This document shows, one piece after another, positions 1 to 6,663 of a DNA stretch of 11,406 nucleotides. Position 1 is the stretch's first letter. Each line of letters opens with the position of its first letter. The DNA is from Deltaproteobacteria bacterium. GTDB taxonomy: Bacteria; Desulfobacterota_B; Binatia; UBA9968. Both the position numbers and the translations under genes were made by a program. The stretch covers positions 1 to 11,406 of the forward strand of contig VBKY01000279.1 of assembly GCA_005879255.1 (NCBI GenBank), in the 5' to 3' direction. Below the pieces are notes generated by a model. It saw only the letters and a program-made list of their open reading frames with translations. It was not told the DNA's origin and searched no databases.

Positions 1-1
1 C

Positions 2-160
2 AAGGAACTCGAAGAGAACTTTCGCGCGCGCGGCGTGACCATTGTTCATCCGTTCAAAGTTCATCGCGACGGCAGCGCGTCTTTTTACTGCACCGATCCC
101 GACGGTATCGTGATTCAAATGCTCTACGAGCCCACTCTGAGCGCGCAAGAAATCAGCTGA
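2..160 (+). CDS. VOC (glyoxalase/bleomycin resistance) family protein, C-terminal fragment
   Basis: Only the last 52 codons are in the window; the reading frame is open to the left edge and ends at TGA 158-160. The fragment ends with FYCTDPDGIVIQML, the usual closing strand signature of vicinal oxygen chelate (VOC) domains, in which an F-x-DPDG turn is followed by a strand carrying the last metal ligand. That position is usually Glu (IEL/IEF); here it appears to be Gln. The reaction cannot be told from the fragment: VOC members include glyoxalases, ring-cleaving dioxygenases, epimerases and drug-binding proteins. The next gene starts 11 bp downstream on the same strand, so the two are probably co-transcribed. 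Confidence 0.75.
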   Translation, partial: KELEENFRARGVTIVHPFKVHRDGSASFYCTDPDGIVIQMLYEPTLSAQEIS

Positions 161-171
161 GAGGTGTCGGT

Positions 172-1536
172 ATGCTTTACGATTCAGAACGGGGCGACTT
201 TAGCATGATGTTTCTCGGCGATGTCATGCCGACGCGCCGGTTGGCGGTATTCGGCGAAGAGCGCTATTTGCAACTGCGAGAAGTCTGCGCCAGCACAGAC
301 GCCACTTTCGCCAACCTGGAAACCAGCGTGCATCGCTATCTCGAAGGCCACCAAAACATCAGCGGCGGGACCTATATGACGACCGAACCGCACTTGCTGG
401 AAGACCTCAAATGGCTCGGCATCAATCTGGTTTCGACCGCCAACAACCATGCGTTCGATTATGGCGAAGAGGGAATCGTGGCCACCTGCCGTTATTTGGA
501 CGCCGCTGGCATCGCCCACGCCGGCACTGGCCGACACTTACGGGAAGCGCGCGCGCCCGCCTATCTGGACACCAAGCGCGGGCGAGTTGCGTTAATTGCC
601 GCGACGGCGACCATGCCCGGTCATTCCGTCGCCGGCGAGCAACGGCCGGATACGCCGGGACGCGCAGGCATCAACCCTTTGCGTCATAGTATGAGCCATG
701 TTATCGACGAGCGCGGCCTTGAGGAGCTGCGGCGTTTGGGCGCGGCGTTGGGATACGATGCGGTGCGCACCAGACGGCGGAATCTCGGCGATGCCCGGTC
801 GCATGTCGGAGCCGACAGCGCCACCGAATATACCTTCGGCAACATGCGTTTTGAAAAAGGCGGCGAGTTTGGCGTGCGCACGGTCGGAAACAAACGCGAC
901 GTTGAGGAAAATCTGCAGCAGATCAAAGAAGCGCGGCGCATGTCCGACTGGGTGGTGGTGAGCTTGCACTGCCACGAGCTCGGCGGCGAGAAATTATTGA
1001 CCGCGGCGCATCGCAGCGAGATTGACGAGCTGGCCGATTTTGCCGTCGACTTCGCCCATGGTTGCATCGACGCGGGCGCAGATATCTTTGTCGCCCACGG
1101 GCCGCAGGAGCCGTTCGGCGTCGAGATTTACAAGGGCCGGCCGATTTTTTACAGCTTGGGCACGACGATATTTGAACTGGAAACTCCGCAATTTCTCGCC
1201 GAAGAAGCTTATGCGCGCTATGGTCTCGGCGGCGATGCGGGACCGGCCGACTTCGCTGACGTGCGCTATCAAAACGACACCGTCGGCCATCCCGCCGATC
1301 CCAACTATTGGAAACAAGTGGTCGCCAAATGCGAGTTCAAAGAGAAAAAGCTTGCGCGCATCGAACTCTATCCTTTGGATCTGGGATTCGCCAAACCGCG
1401 TTGGCAGCGCGGCAGGCCGCTGCTTGCGGAAGAGAAATTAGGACGAGAGATTATCGAGAAAGTGGCCGGCTTGTCACGGCGACGGGGCACGGAGGTAAAG
1501 TGGCAGAACGGCCGCGGCCTGATCGTCATTGACTGA
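172..1536 (+). CDS. CapA family protein (PGA_cap, metallophosphatase-like fold)
   Basis: The 454-residue product carries the motifs of the CapA/PgsA family, named after a poly-gamma-glutamate capsule protein and built on a calcineurin-like metallophosphatase fold. They are GDVM (16-19), NLET (48-51), NNHAFDYG (92-98 region), SLHCH (264-268), AHGPQEPFGVEIY (from 308) and PIFYSLG (324-330). The Asp, Asn and His residues in these motifs are the expected metal-site positions. Unlike capsule CapA/PgsA proteins it has no N-terminal membrane anchor or signal peptide, so it is probably cytoplasmic and need not be a capsule gene; many soluble homologues have no known substrate. The start at 172 is supported by GAGGTG at 161-166, five bases upstream. 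It may be co-transcribed with the VOC gene. Its stop overlaps the 3' end of the convergent permease gene by 11 bp. The family call is firm; the role is unknown. Confidence 0.85.
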   Translation: MLYDSERGDFSMMFLGDVMPTRRLAVFGEERYLQLREVCASTDATFANLETSVHRYLEGHQNISGGTYMTTEPHLLEDLKWLGINLVSTANNHAFDYGEEGIVATCRYLDAAGIAHAGTGRHLREARAPAYLDTKRGRVALIAATATMPGHSVAGEQRPDTPGRAGINPLRHSMSHVIDERGLEELRRLGAALGYDAVRTRRRNLGDARSHVGADSATEYTFGNMRFEKGGEFGVRTVGNKRDVEENLQQIKEARRMSDWVVVSLHCHELGGEKLLTAAHRSEIDELADFAVDFAHGCIDAGADIFVAHGPQEPFGVEIYKGRPIFYSLGTTIFELETPQFLAEEAYARYGLGGDAGPADFADVRYQNDTVGHPADPNYWKQVVAKCEFKEKKLARIELYPLDLGFAKPRWQRGRPLLAEEKLGREIIEKVAGLSRRRGTEVKWQNGRGLIVID

Positions 1537-2395
1537 TACCGTGACGTTGGAACACCGGATTGCTATTTTTTCTCAACTTCGGATTGAGCACATCGTTGAT
1601 GCCATCGCCAAAAAGATTGACGCAGAGCACGAGCAGAGATATCGCCATTCCTGGAAAGATCGCCAGCCAAACCGAAGCGCTGATCCGTTCTTGAGCTTCG
1701 CTCAATAGCGATCCCCAACTGATCAGATTGGGATCGCCCAGGCCGAGAAAACTCAGTCCGGCCTCCAAAAGAATTGCCCGCGCGACCAATATAGAAGCGA
1801 CCACCACGGCCGGTGGAATCGCGTTAGGAAGGATTTCGCGGAAGATCACTTGTGCGTGGCTGGCGCCGATAGCGCGGGCGGCCAGAACGAACTCCCGTTC
1901 ACGAAAGCTTAAAAACTGCGCCCGCACAACTCTGGCGACTTCAGGCCAGCCAAGAAAGCCGATCACCAAAACGATCTTCATGATTCCGGTGCCGAGCATG
2001 GCGACTACCAACAAGGCGAGAAAAAATCGCGGTACGACCAGGACGTATTCCGTCGCGCGCATCAAAACGGTATCCGTGCGACCGCCGAAGTAACCGGAAA
2101 GCGAACCGATTAGGATGCCGAGCGCTAGAGAGGTAGCGGTTGCCAAAAATCCGACTAGCAAAGGCACTCTGGCACCGTGAATGACGCGGCTCAAAGTGTC
2201 CCGGCCGAGATCGTCTGTGCCCATCCAATGATCGGCGCGCGGCGCGAGCAGAGTCTCATCGCCGAGGGCGAACGGGTCGTAGGGCGAGAACAGGTAAGCG
2301 AGAACCGCCGTCACGACAAAGCCGACAAGCAGATAGAGGCTGATCTCAGCCGCACGATTTTTGCGAAACTGCTGCCAGAGTTGACGCCAAGACAT
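1526..2395 (-). CDS. ABC transporter permease, DppC/OppC type
   Basis: This 289-residue inner-membrane permease belongs to the dipeptide/oligopeptide/nickel importer family (BPD_transp_1). The N-terminus has one membrane segment at about 19-36, followed by a periplasmic stretch with the DppC signature HWMGTDDLGRD (56-66). Further hydrophobic segments lie at about 78-100, 115-137, 140-150, 196-218 and 243-262. The cytoplasmic EAA-type loop that contacts the ATPase is at about 168-195 (FVLAARAIGAS then EILPNAIPP). Then comes LEAGLSFLGLG (210-220), and the chain ends with the typical LFGDGINDVLNP. The ATG lies 10 bp after the stop of the DppB-like gene and has no clear Shine-Dalgarno sequence, which fits translational coupling. 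It is the last gene of the operon, and no ATPase gene follows. The family call is secure; the substrate is unknown, so no gene symbol is given. Confidence 0.95.
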   Translation of the reverse strand: MSWRQLWQQFRKNRAAEISLYLLVGFVVTAVLAYLFSPYDPFALGDETLLAPRADHWMGTDDLGRDTLSRVIHGARVPLLVGFLATATSLALGILIGSLSGYFGGRTDTVLMRATEYVLVVPRFFLALLVVAMLGTGIMKIVLVIGFLGWPEVARVVRAQFLSFREREFVLAARAIGASHAQVIFREILPNAIPPAVVVASILVARAILLEAGLSFLGLGDPNLISWGSLLSEAQERISASVWLAIFPGMAISLLVLCVNLFGDGINDVLNPKLRKNSNPVFQRHGISQ

Positions 2396-2405
2396 AGGGC
2401 CGAAC

Positions 2406-3380
2406 TTACTTGTTGTATTTCACCCGTGGGTCGAGCCAGACATAGATCAAATCGACGATCAGATTGACAATCACCACAAGCGCCGTGGTGATGAGAAAAT
2501 TTCCCATCAAGACCGGATAGTCCCGTTTGACGATAGACTCATACATGAGCCGGCCGATGCCCGGCCAGCCGAAGACGGTTTCCACCAACACCGAGCCGGT
2601 AAAGAGAAAGCCGATGTCGACGCCGATGATCGTGACCACGGGCATCAACGCGTTGGGCACCATATGACGGGCGATCACGTCTTTTTCATCCAGACCTTTG
2701 GCGCGGGCGACGGTGACGAAGTCTTCATAGGCCACTTCCAACATGCTGCTGCGCATCATGCGCGCATTCACCGCCAAGTGGCGGACGGCTAGCGCGGCGA
2801 ACGGCAGTGCGACGTGCGCGGTACGGTCGAGGAGGAGAGAAAAACCCTCGAGGTCAACGCCCACCGTTTTAATCCCTTGTGAAGGGAGCCAGCCAAGCTC
2901 GATGGCGAAGGCCGCCATGAGCATTTGACCGAGCCAAAAGGCGGGCACGCAATAACCGAAGAGGGCAAAGACGCTGATGGTATGATCCGCCAGCGAGTAG
3001 GGCTTGCGCGCAGAAAGAATGCCCAACAGGATTCCAATGACGGCGGAGAAGATCAATGCTGGGACCATCAATTGCAGCGTCGCCGGGACTCGATCCAGGA
3101 TTACGCTTAAGACCGGCTGGCGGTAATAAAAAGAAAAGCCTAAGTCGCCGGTCAGAATATTCTTGAGGTAAAGCAGCAGCTGGATGTAAAGCGGCTGATC
3201 GAGGCCGAAAACTTTGCGCATCTCGGCGATGTAGGACTCCGGAGCGGGAAACTCGCCGACTAAGGCCTGGATCGGATCGCCGGGTGCTAGGTGAATCAGG
3301 AAGAAGTTAAAGACAATGACGCAAACAAGCAGCGGAAGGGCATGCAACAATCGGCGCAGGACGAAGGCGGCAATAGACAT
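2406..3380 (-). CDS. ABC transporter permease, DppB/OppB type
   Basis: This 324-residue inner-membrane permease pairs with the DppC-like protein to form the channel of a peptide-type ABC importer. The sequence opens with a DppB-like LRRLLHALPLL segment (8-18) and then HLAPGDPIQALVG (30-42), characteristic of the N-terminal domain. Membrane segments follow at about 103-123, 137-161, 186-203, 244-268 and 292-316. The EAA-type loop is at about 219-246 (EDFVTVARAKGL through RHMVPNALMPV). The ETVFGWPGIGRL motif (267-278) and the ending DLIYVWLDPRVKY (310-322) are strongly conserved in DppB/OppB/GsiC proteins. It starts 75 bp downstream of the binding-protein stop. That spacer contains a small hairpin that could set different expression levels for the two genes. 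The substrate cannot be read from the permease. Confidence 0.95.
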   Translation of the reverse strand: MSIAAFVLRRLLHALPLLVCVIVFNFFLIHLAPGDPIQALVGEFPAPESYIAEMRKVFGLDQPLYIQLLLYLKNILTGDLGFSFYYRQPVLSVILDRVPATLQLMVPALIFSAVIGILLGILSARKPYSLADHTISVFALFGYCVPAFWLGQMLMAAFAIELGWLPSQGIKTVGVDLEGFSLLLDRTAHVALPFAALAVRHLAVNARMMRSSMLEVAYEDFVTVARAKGLDEKDVIARHMVPNALMPVVTIIGVDIGFLFTGSVLVETVFGWPGIGRLMYESIVKRDYPVLMGNFLITTALVVIVNLIVDLIYVWLDPRVKYNK

Positions 3381-3398
3381 AGCATTTCGCTTACGCCC

Positions 3399-3413
3399 GG
3401 GATTTTAAATCCC
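3399..3413 (-). other. Small hairpin between binding-protein and permease genes
   Basis: GGGATTTTAAATCCC is a near-perfect inverted repeat (seven-base arms around one base; as RNA, a six-pair stem with a three-base loop). It sits in the 75-bp spacer between the binding-protein stop and the DppB-like start. A second small palindrome, TGATCG-GT-CGATCA (3445-3458), covers the binding-protein stop codon. Hairpins downstream of binding-protein genes often protect the upstream mRNA so that binding protein is made in excess over membrane subunits. That role is inferred; the stem is short and AT-rich and has no T-run after it, so it is not a classical terminator. Confidence 0.3.
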
Positions 3414-3455
3414 AATATTCAAAACTCCAAACCTAGGATTACGGTGATCGGTCGA

Positions 3456-5138
3456 TCAGTCCCGCTCGAAGTCGCCTTCTTTGAGCGGCGCGCCTTTGAC
3501 CCACCAGATCTCGTCCATGCGCTCGTAGGTTTCGGTGCTGGTTAAGGCGCCCTGGAATTGATCCTTGATAATGTTAAGTTGCAGCCGGTCCGCCACCGGA
3601 ATAGTCGGCAGATCGCGCATTAAGATGTCTTGAATCTCATAGTAGGCTTTGACCATGTCCGCTTTCTTAGTTGCTGCGACCGCCTGATCGAAGAGTTGAT
3701 CGATTTTGGGGTTGCTGTAACGGGTAAAATTGGTGAATGGCTGGCCGGTGATGGATGAAGTCATGTACAGCCGCGCGGTGCCGATGGCGGGATGACCGCG
3801 GGTGGTAAGCGGGCCGAACCATAGGTCAAAATCGTACTTCTGAAAAATTTTCTCCAGCATCACCGAGCGTTCGAGGCGCTCGAGCTTGATATCGATACCC
3901 ACCGCTTTTAGTTGCTCGCGCAAAATCTGCACCGGCCTTTCGGCGTTGTCGTTGCCCGCTTCGAAGCTAAGCTTTAGCGCGAAGCGCGTGCCGGGAGTGG
4001 TTTTTGGATAGCCCGCCTCGTCGAGTAAGGCGTTGGCCTTTTTCAGATCGAAGGGGTACCTGGGCACGTCGGCGTTGTAAGCCCATGGAATGCCCGGCGG
4101 GATCACGCTGTCGATGACTTTGCCGACGCCGCGCAATCCTTTTTCGACGACGAACTTCTTGTCGATGGCATGGGCGATGGCGATGCGCACTTCCTTCTTG
4201 GCCAAGATTGGATTGCCCTTTAAGTTAAAGTTCACGCCGATGAGTGACGGCGAGCCGATGTCTTTTATGACCGCATTACGCAGTTTCTTCAGCCGGTCGA
4301 CATGTTGGTAGGGAAAGGAGTTGCTCGCGATGATCGCGTTGATCTCGCCGGTCTCAAAGGCGATGGCGCGCGTTGCCGGATTGGGAATGATGCGGTAGAT
4401 AACGCTGTCCAAAAACGGTCGGCCTTTCTTGAAATAATTTTCATTGCGCACCAGCGTGATGTGGCTGCCTTTGTGCCATTCCTTAAACTTGAACGGTCCG
4501 CTGCCGACCGGCTGATCATTGTTGCGCGGATTCTTGAACACGTCGGTGCCTTCATAGAGATGCTTGGGCATGATGCAGCCGTCGTGGGCAGTGAGCACTT
4601 CGAGAAAGGGCGAGTAAGCTTTTTTGAGGCTGATCTTGACCGTCGTTGGTCCCGGCGTCTCGATCGCCTTGATGCTGCGGTAGGCTTCGCGGCCGCGCGC
4701 GTTGTATTTGCCGACGAGGTTCTCGAAGCTGAACTTTACATCCGCTGACGTGAGCGACTGGCCGTCATGCCATTTGACGTTGTCGCGCAACTGAAAAGTA
4801 TAGACCAGGCCGTCCGGAGAAATATCCCAGGACTGGGCGAGGTCGGGATGCGGATTCGATTCCTCATCCATGTGAATCAAGCCGTTATAAATATTCGACG
4901 TCACCATGGCGACGATCTGGCTGCTCTCGATGCCGCAATTCAAAGTCGATGGGTCGGCGGCCATTCCCAGGATCAGCGTGCCGCCCTTACGCGGGTTGCC
5001 TTTCACCGGACCCGCCGATGCGATTCCGTGCGCAAGACAGAGCAGGAGCGCGACGAATCCAGCAAACAAGAAGGTTCGCCGCTCTCTTCGGTCAGTCTCG
5101 TTCGCTGAGTTCTCGCTCATTGCAGGCCTGACTTTCAT
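3456..5138 (-). CDS. Dipeptide-type ABC transporter substrate-binding protein (SBP_bac_5)
   Basis: This 560-residue exported protein captures substrate for the two permeases downstream. The family signature is clear: GGTLILGMAADPSTLN near the mature N-terminus, then HPDLAQSWDISPDG with a following HDGQSLTSADVKFSFE stretch, and later PVGSGPFKF and DKKFVVEKGL, as in DppA/OppA/NikA proteins. The signal peptide is RRERRTFLFAG (17-27), a hydrophobic core at about 26-39 and a likely cut after A40-S-A42. The R20-R21-T-F-L string resembles a twin-arginine (Tat) motif. An ATG start at 5138 is chosen because GGAGAG lies six bases upstream (5145-5150); an in-frame start at 5192 would run into the upstream gene. 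The 20-bp gap to the MmgE/PrpD gene indicates one operon. Family members bind peptides, nickel, opines, heme or organic acids, so the ligand is open. Confidence 0.93.
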   Translation of the reverse strand: MKVRPAMSENSANETDRRERRTFLFAGFVALLLCLAHGIASAGPVKGNPRKGGTLILGMAADPSTLNCGIESSQIVAMVTSNIYNGLIHMDEESNPHPDLAQSWDISPDGLVYTFQLRDNVKWHDGQSLTSADVKFSFENLVGKYNARGREAYRSIKAIETPGPTTVKISLKKAYSPFLEVLTAHDGCIMPKHLYEGTDVFKNPRNNDQPVGSGPFKFKEWHKGSHITLVRNENYFKKGRPFLDSVIYRIIPNPATRAIAFETGEINAIIASNSFPYQHVDRLKKLRNAVIKDIGSPSLIGVNFNLKGNPILAKKEVRIAIAHAIDKKFVVEKGLRGVGKVIDSVIPPGIPWAYNADVPRYPFDLKKANALLDEAGYPKTTPGTRFALKLSFEAGNDNAERPVQILREQLKAVGIDIKLERLERSVMLEKIFQKYDFDLWFGPLTTRGHPAIGTARLYMTSSITGQPFTNFTRYSNPKIDQLFDQAVAATKKADMVKAYYEIQDILMRDLPTIPVADRLQLNIIKDQFQGALTSTETYERMDEIWWVKGAPLKEGDFERD

Positions 5139-5144
5139 TTTTTT

Positions 5145-5150
5145 CTCTCC
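5145..5150 (-). promoter_or_regulatory. Ribosome binding site deciding the binding-protein start
   Basis: On the minus strand GGAGAG is followed by six A residues and then the ATG at 5138. It lies inside the 20-bp gap after the MmgE/PrpD stop (5159). This supports the 5138 start over the in-frame ATG at 5120 and over the longer reading that begins at 5192. Confidence 0.7.
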
Positions 5151-5158
5151 GGCTTTGT

Positions 5159-6514
5159 CTAGTCGATTGTGAGCTCGTCGCCATTCATGCATGTCATCAA
5201 AACAGCGATGTCCGGCACGTTCTCCAGTTGGTCAATCAGCTGGCCTAATTGCTCCGCGCGCGTACGGCTCAGCGTCATCGTCGCGCAGCTCATGTACTTG
5301 GCGTAAATCTCGGTTGTGGTTTTAAGCGTCGCGCGCTCGGCCACTTCGATCGTATGAACCGCGCCGTTTTTTAACTTTACTGTAATCCGATCCGGCGGTT
5401 CCATTTGTCCCGGTCGCCGCTCGTTGGGCCGATGCCGTACTTTAGTCATGGCAGCGCGCACGCGCGGGTCGTGGATTTTTTCGTCGGTGAATTGCTCTAG
5501 AGTGACTTTACCGTCAAGCAAAGCGATGGCGAGAATGAACGGCATGCTGTTGGGCCCAGCGATCGCTTCCTGGGGATCGGTTCGGCTCAATGAGCGGAGA
5601 TGAAAATCGCTTTCGACACTTTCGATGTCCTCCGCCGTGAAGCCATGTTGTTGGCGCAATGCCAAGAACCCTTCGATGGGGCGGTGCGCCGGCGTGCAGG
5701 TAGGGAATCGCTTGATCGGCGGCAGCTGCTCCATATAGAAAAATTTACCCAAGTCCTTGGTGAGCGCGTCCCAGTCGCATTCGCCTTCGAGGCAGAGCGC
5801 GCTGGCAAAACCCATCGGCGCTTCGAGTATAGTCTGATCCGCGCTGAATCCTTTTTGCGCCAGCACGGCGGCCGTGACGCCGTTGCGCGCGGCGTTACCG
5901 GTCTGCAGCGCCTTGGCCATGGTGCCGAAGTTGCGCCGTACGCCGCCCGCGCCCGACGCCGCGATGCCGAACGCCGTTGCCATCTGCTGCGCATTTAATC
6001 CCAGCACTTTGCCTGCGGCAGCAGCAGCGGCAAGGCTACCGGTGGTGCCGCCGGCGAACCAGCCGCGCGAGGTCGGACCACCTTGGTTTTTGCGGCGGCC
6101 GGCATCGAGCGCGGCATCGAGGCGAAAGCAGATATCCCGGCCGAGTATGTAAGCTTCCAATAGCGTCGCACCGGTAGCATTGTTGCCTTCGCCGATGGCG
6201 AGCGCCGCCGGCACGATGTGGGTGCTGCCATGGATGTTATCGTCGAAGTCCAAAACGAACGCGAGCGAGCCGTTGGCCCACGCGGCGAGGGCCGTGTCCG
6301 TGCGCAATTCACTGCCGATGACACCGGCTTTGGGCGCCGCGCCGCACTCACGCAAATATTCATTCAGGATTCGCGCCACCGGTTGGCGCGCCGCGGCGAG
6401 GGTGACACCCAAGACATCGAGGATAACAAGCTTGGATATTTCAACCGCCTTTGATGGAATATCGCGCAGGTGGGTGTCGACGACGAATTGTGCGAGAGTT
6501 TCGGTGGGGCCCAT
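5159..6514 (-). CDS. MmgE/PrpD family protein
   Basis: The product is 451 residues, the normal length for the MmgE/PrpD family. Characterised members include 2-methylcitrate dehydratase (PrpD), cis-aconitate decarboxylase and iminodisuccinate epimerase. Family landmarks are LVILDVLGVTLAAA (29-42), ANGSLAFVLDFDD (80-92), HGSTHIVPAALAIGE (95-109), the MAKALQTGNAARNG region (199-212) followed by KGFSADQTILE (221-231), and KRFPTCTPAHRPIEG (268-282). The last corresponds to the usual K-x-x-P-x-C-x-x-x-H segment. There is no signal peptide, so it is cytoplasmic. The ATG at 6514 is used; an in-frame TTG at 6520 is closer to AAGG and is a possible alternative. It is first in the operon with the ABC binding protein and permeases, and no methylcitrate-cycle genes are nearby. 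PrpD itself is therefore unlikely, and a carboxylic-acid lyase, isomerase or epimerase acting on the imported compound is a reasonable inference. Confidence 0.9.
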   Translation of the reverse strand: MGPTETLAQFVVDTHLRDIPSKAVEISKLVILDVLGVTLAAARQPVARILNEYLRECGAAPKAGVIGSELRTDTALAAWANGSLAFVLDFDDNIHGSTHIVPAALAIGEGNNATGATLLEAYILGRDICFRLDAALDAGRRKNQGGPTSRGWFAGGTTGSLAAAAAAGKVLGLNAQQMATAFGIAASGAGGVRRNFGTMAKALQTGNAARNGVTAAVLAQKGFSADQTILEAPMGFASALCLEGECDWDALTKDLGKFFYMEQLPPIKRFPTCTPAHRPIEGFLALRQQHGFTAEDIESVESDFHLRSLSRTDPQEAIAGPNSMPFILAIALLDGKVTLEQFTDEKIHDPRVRAAMTKVRHRPNERRPGQMEPPDRITVKLKNGAVHTIEVAERATLKTTTEIYAKYMSCATMTLSRTRAEQLGQLIDQLENVPDIAVLMTCMNGDELTID

Positions 6515-6663
6515 GATCAATGCTCGCCTTCCGTTTCTTTACCTCATACCGTGTCCGCCTGTCCACTTGACCCTTGATTGTATTTTCGACTAACGTTCAC
6601 GTGTCCAGCAAAATCATCGACAGCGTAGCCTAGCGCCGTAGCAGAACTAATAAGGAGCACGCA
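6515..6663. promoter_or_regulatory. Divergent spacer with presumed back-to-back promoters
   Basis: This 149-bp region lies between the divergent MmgE/PrpD operon and the deacylase gene, so it must hold promoters for both unless transcription enters from farther away. Toward the operon (minus strand) a possible sigma-70 pair is TGGACA (6607-6602) and TACAAT (6582-6577). Each matches the consensus at five of six bases, but the 19-bp spacing is longer than ideal. On the plus strand TTGACC (6567-6572) is a fair -35, without a convincing -10 at normal distance. CACGTG (6599-6604 region) and AACGTT are short palindromes. No operator of a known regulator was recognised. Confidence 0.4.
6652..6657 (+). 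promoter_or_regulatory. Strong ribosome binding site of the deacylase gene
   Basis: AAGGAG lies six bases before the ATG at 6664. It fixes the start of the deacylase gene, which opens with the typical amidohydrolase N-terminus MYDLILKGGRICDGSG. Confidence 0.8.

Noticed and set aside
4302..4748. Plus-strand open frame of 148 codons inside the ABC binding-protein gene
   Set aside because: It is fully antisense to a gene with strong family motifs, and its translation shows no domain or ribosome site worth reporting.
5139..5192. Earlier start for the ABC binding protein at 5192
   Set aside because: It overlaps the end of the MmgE/PrpD gene and would place 18 extra polar residues before the signal peptide. 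The ATG at 5138 has a good ribosome site.
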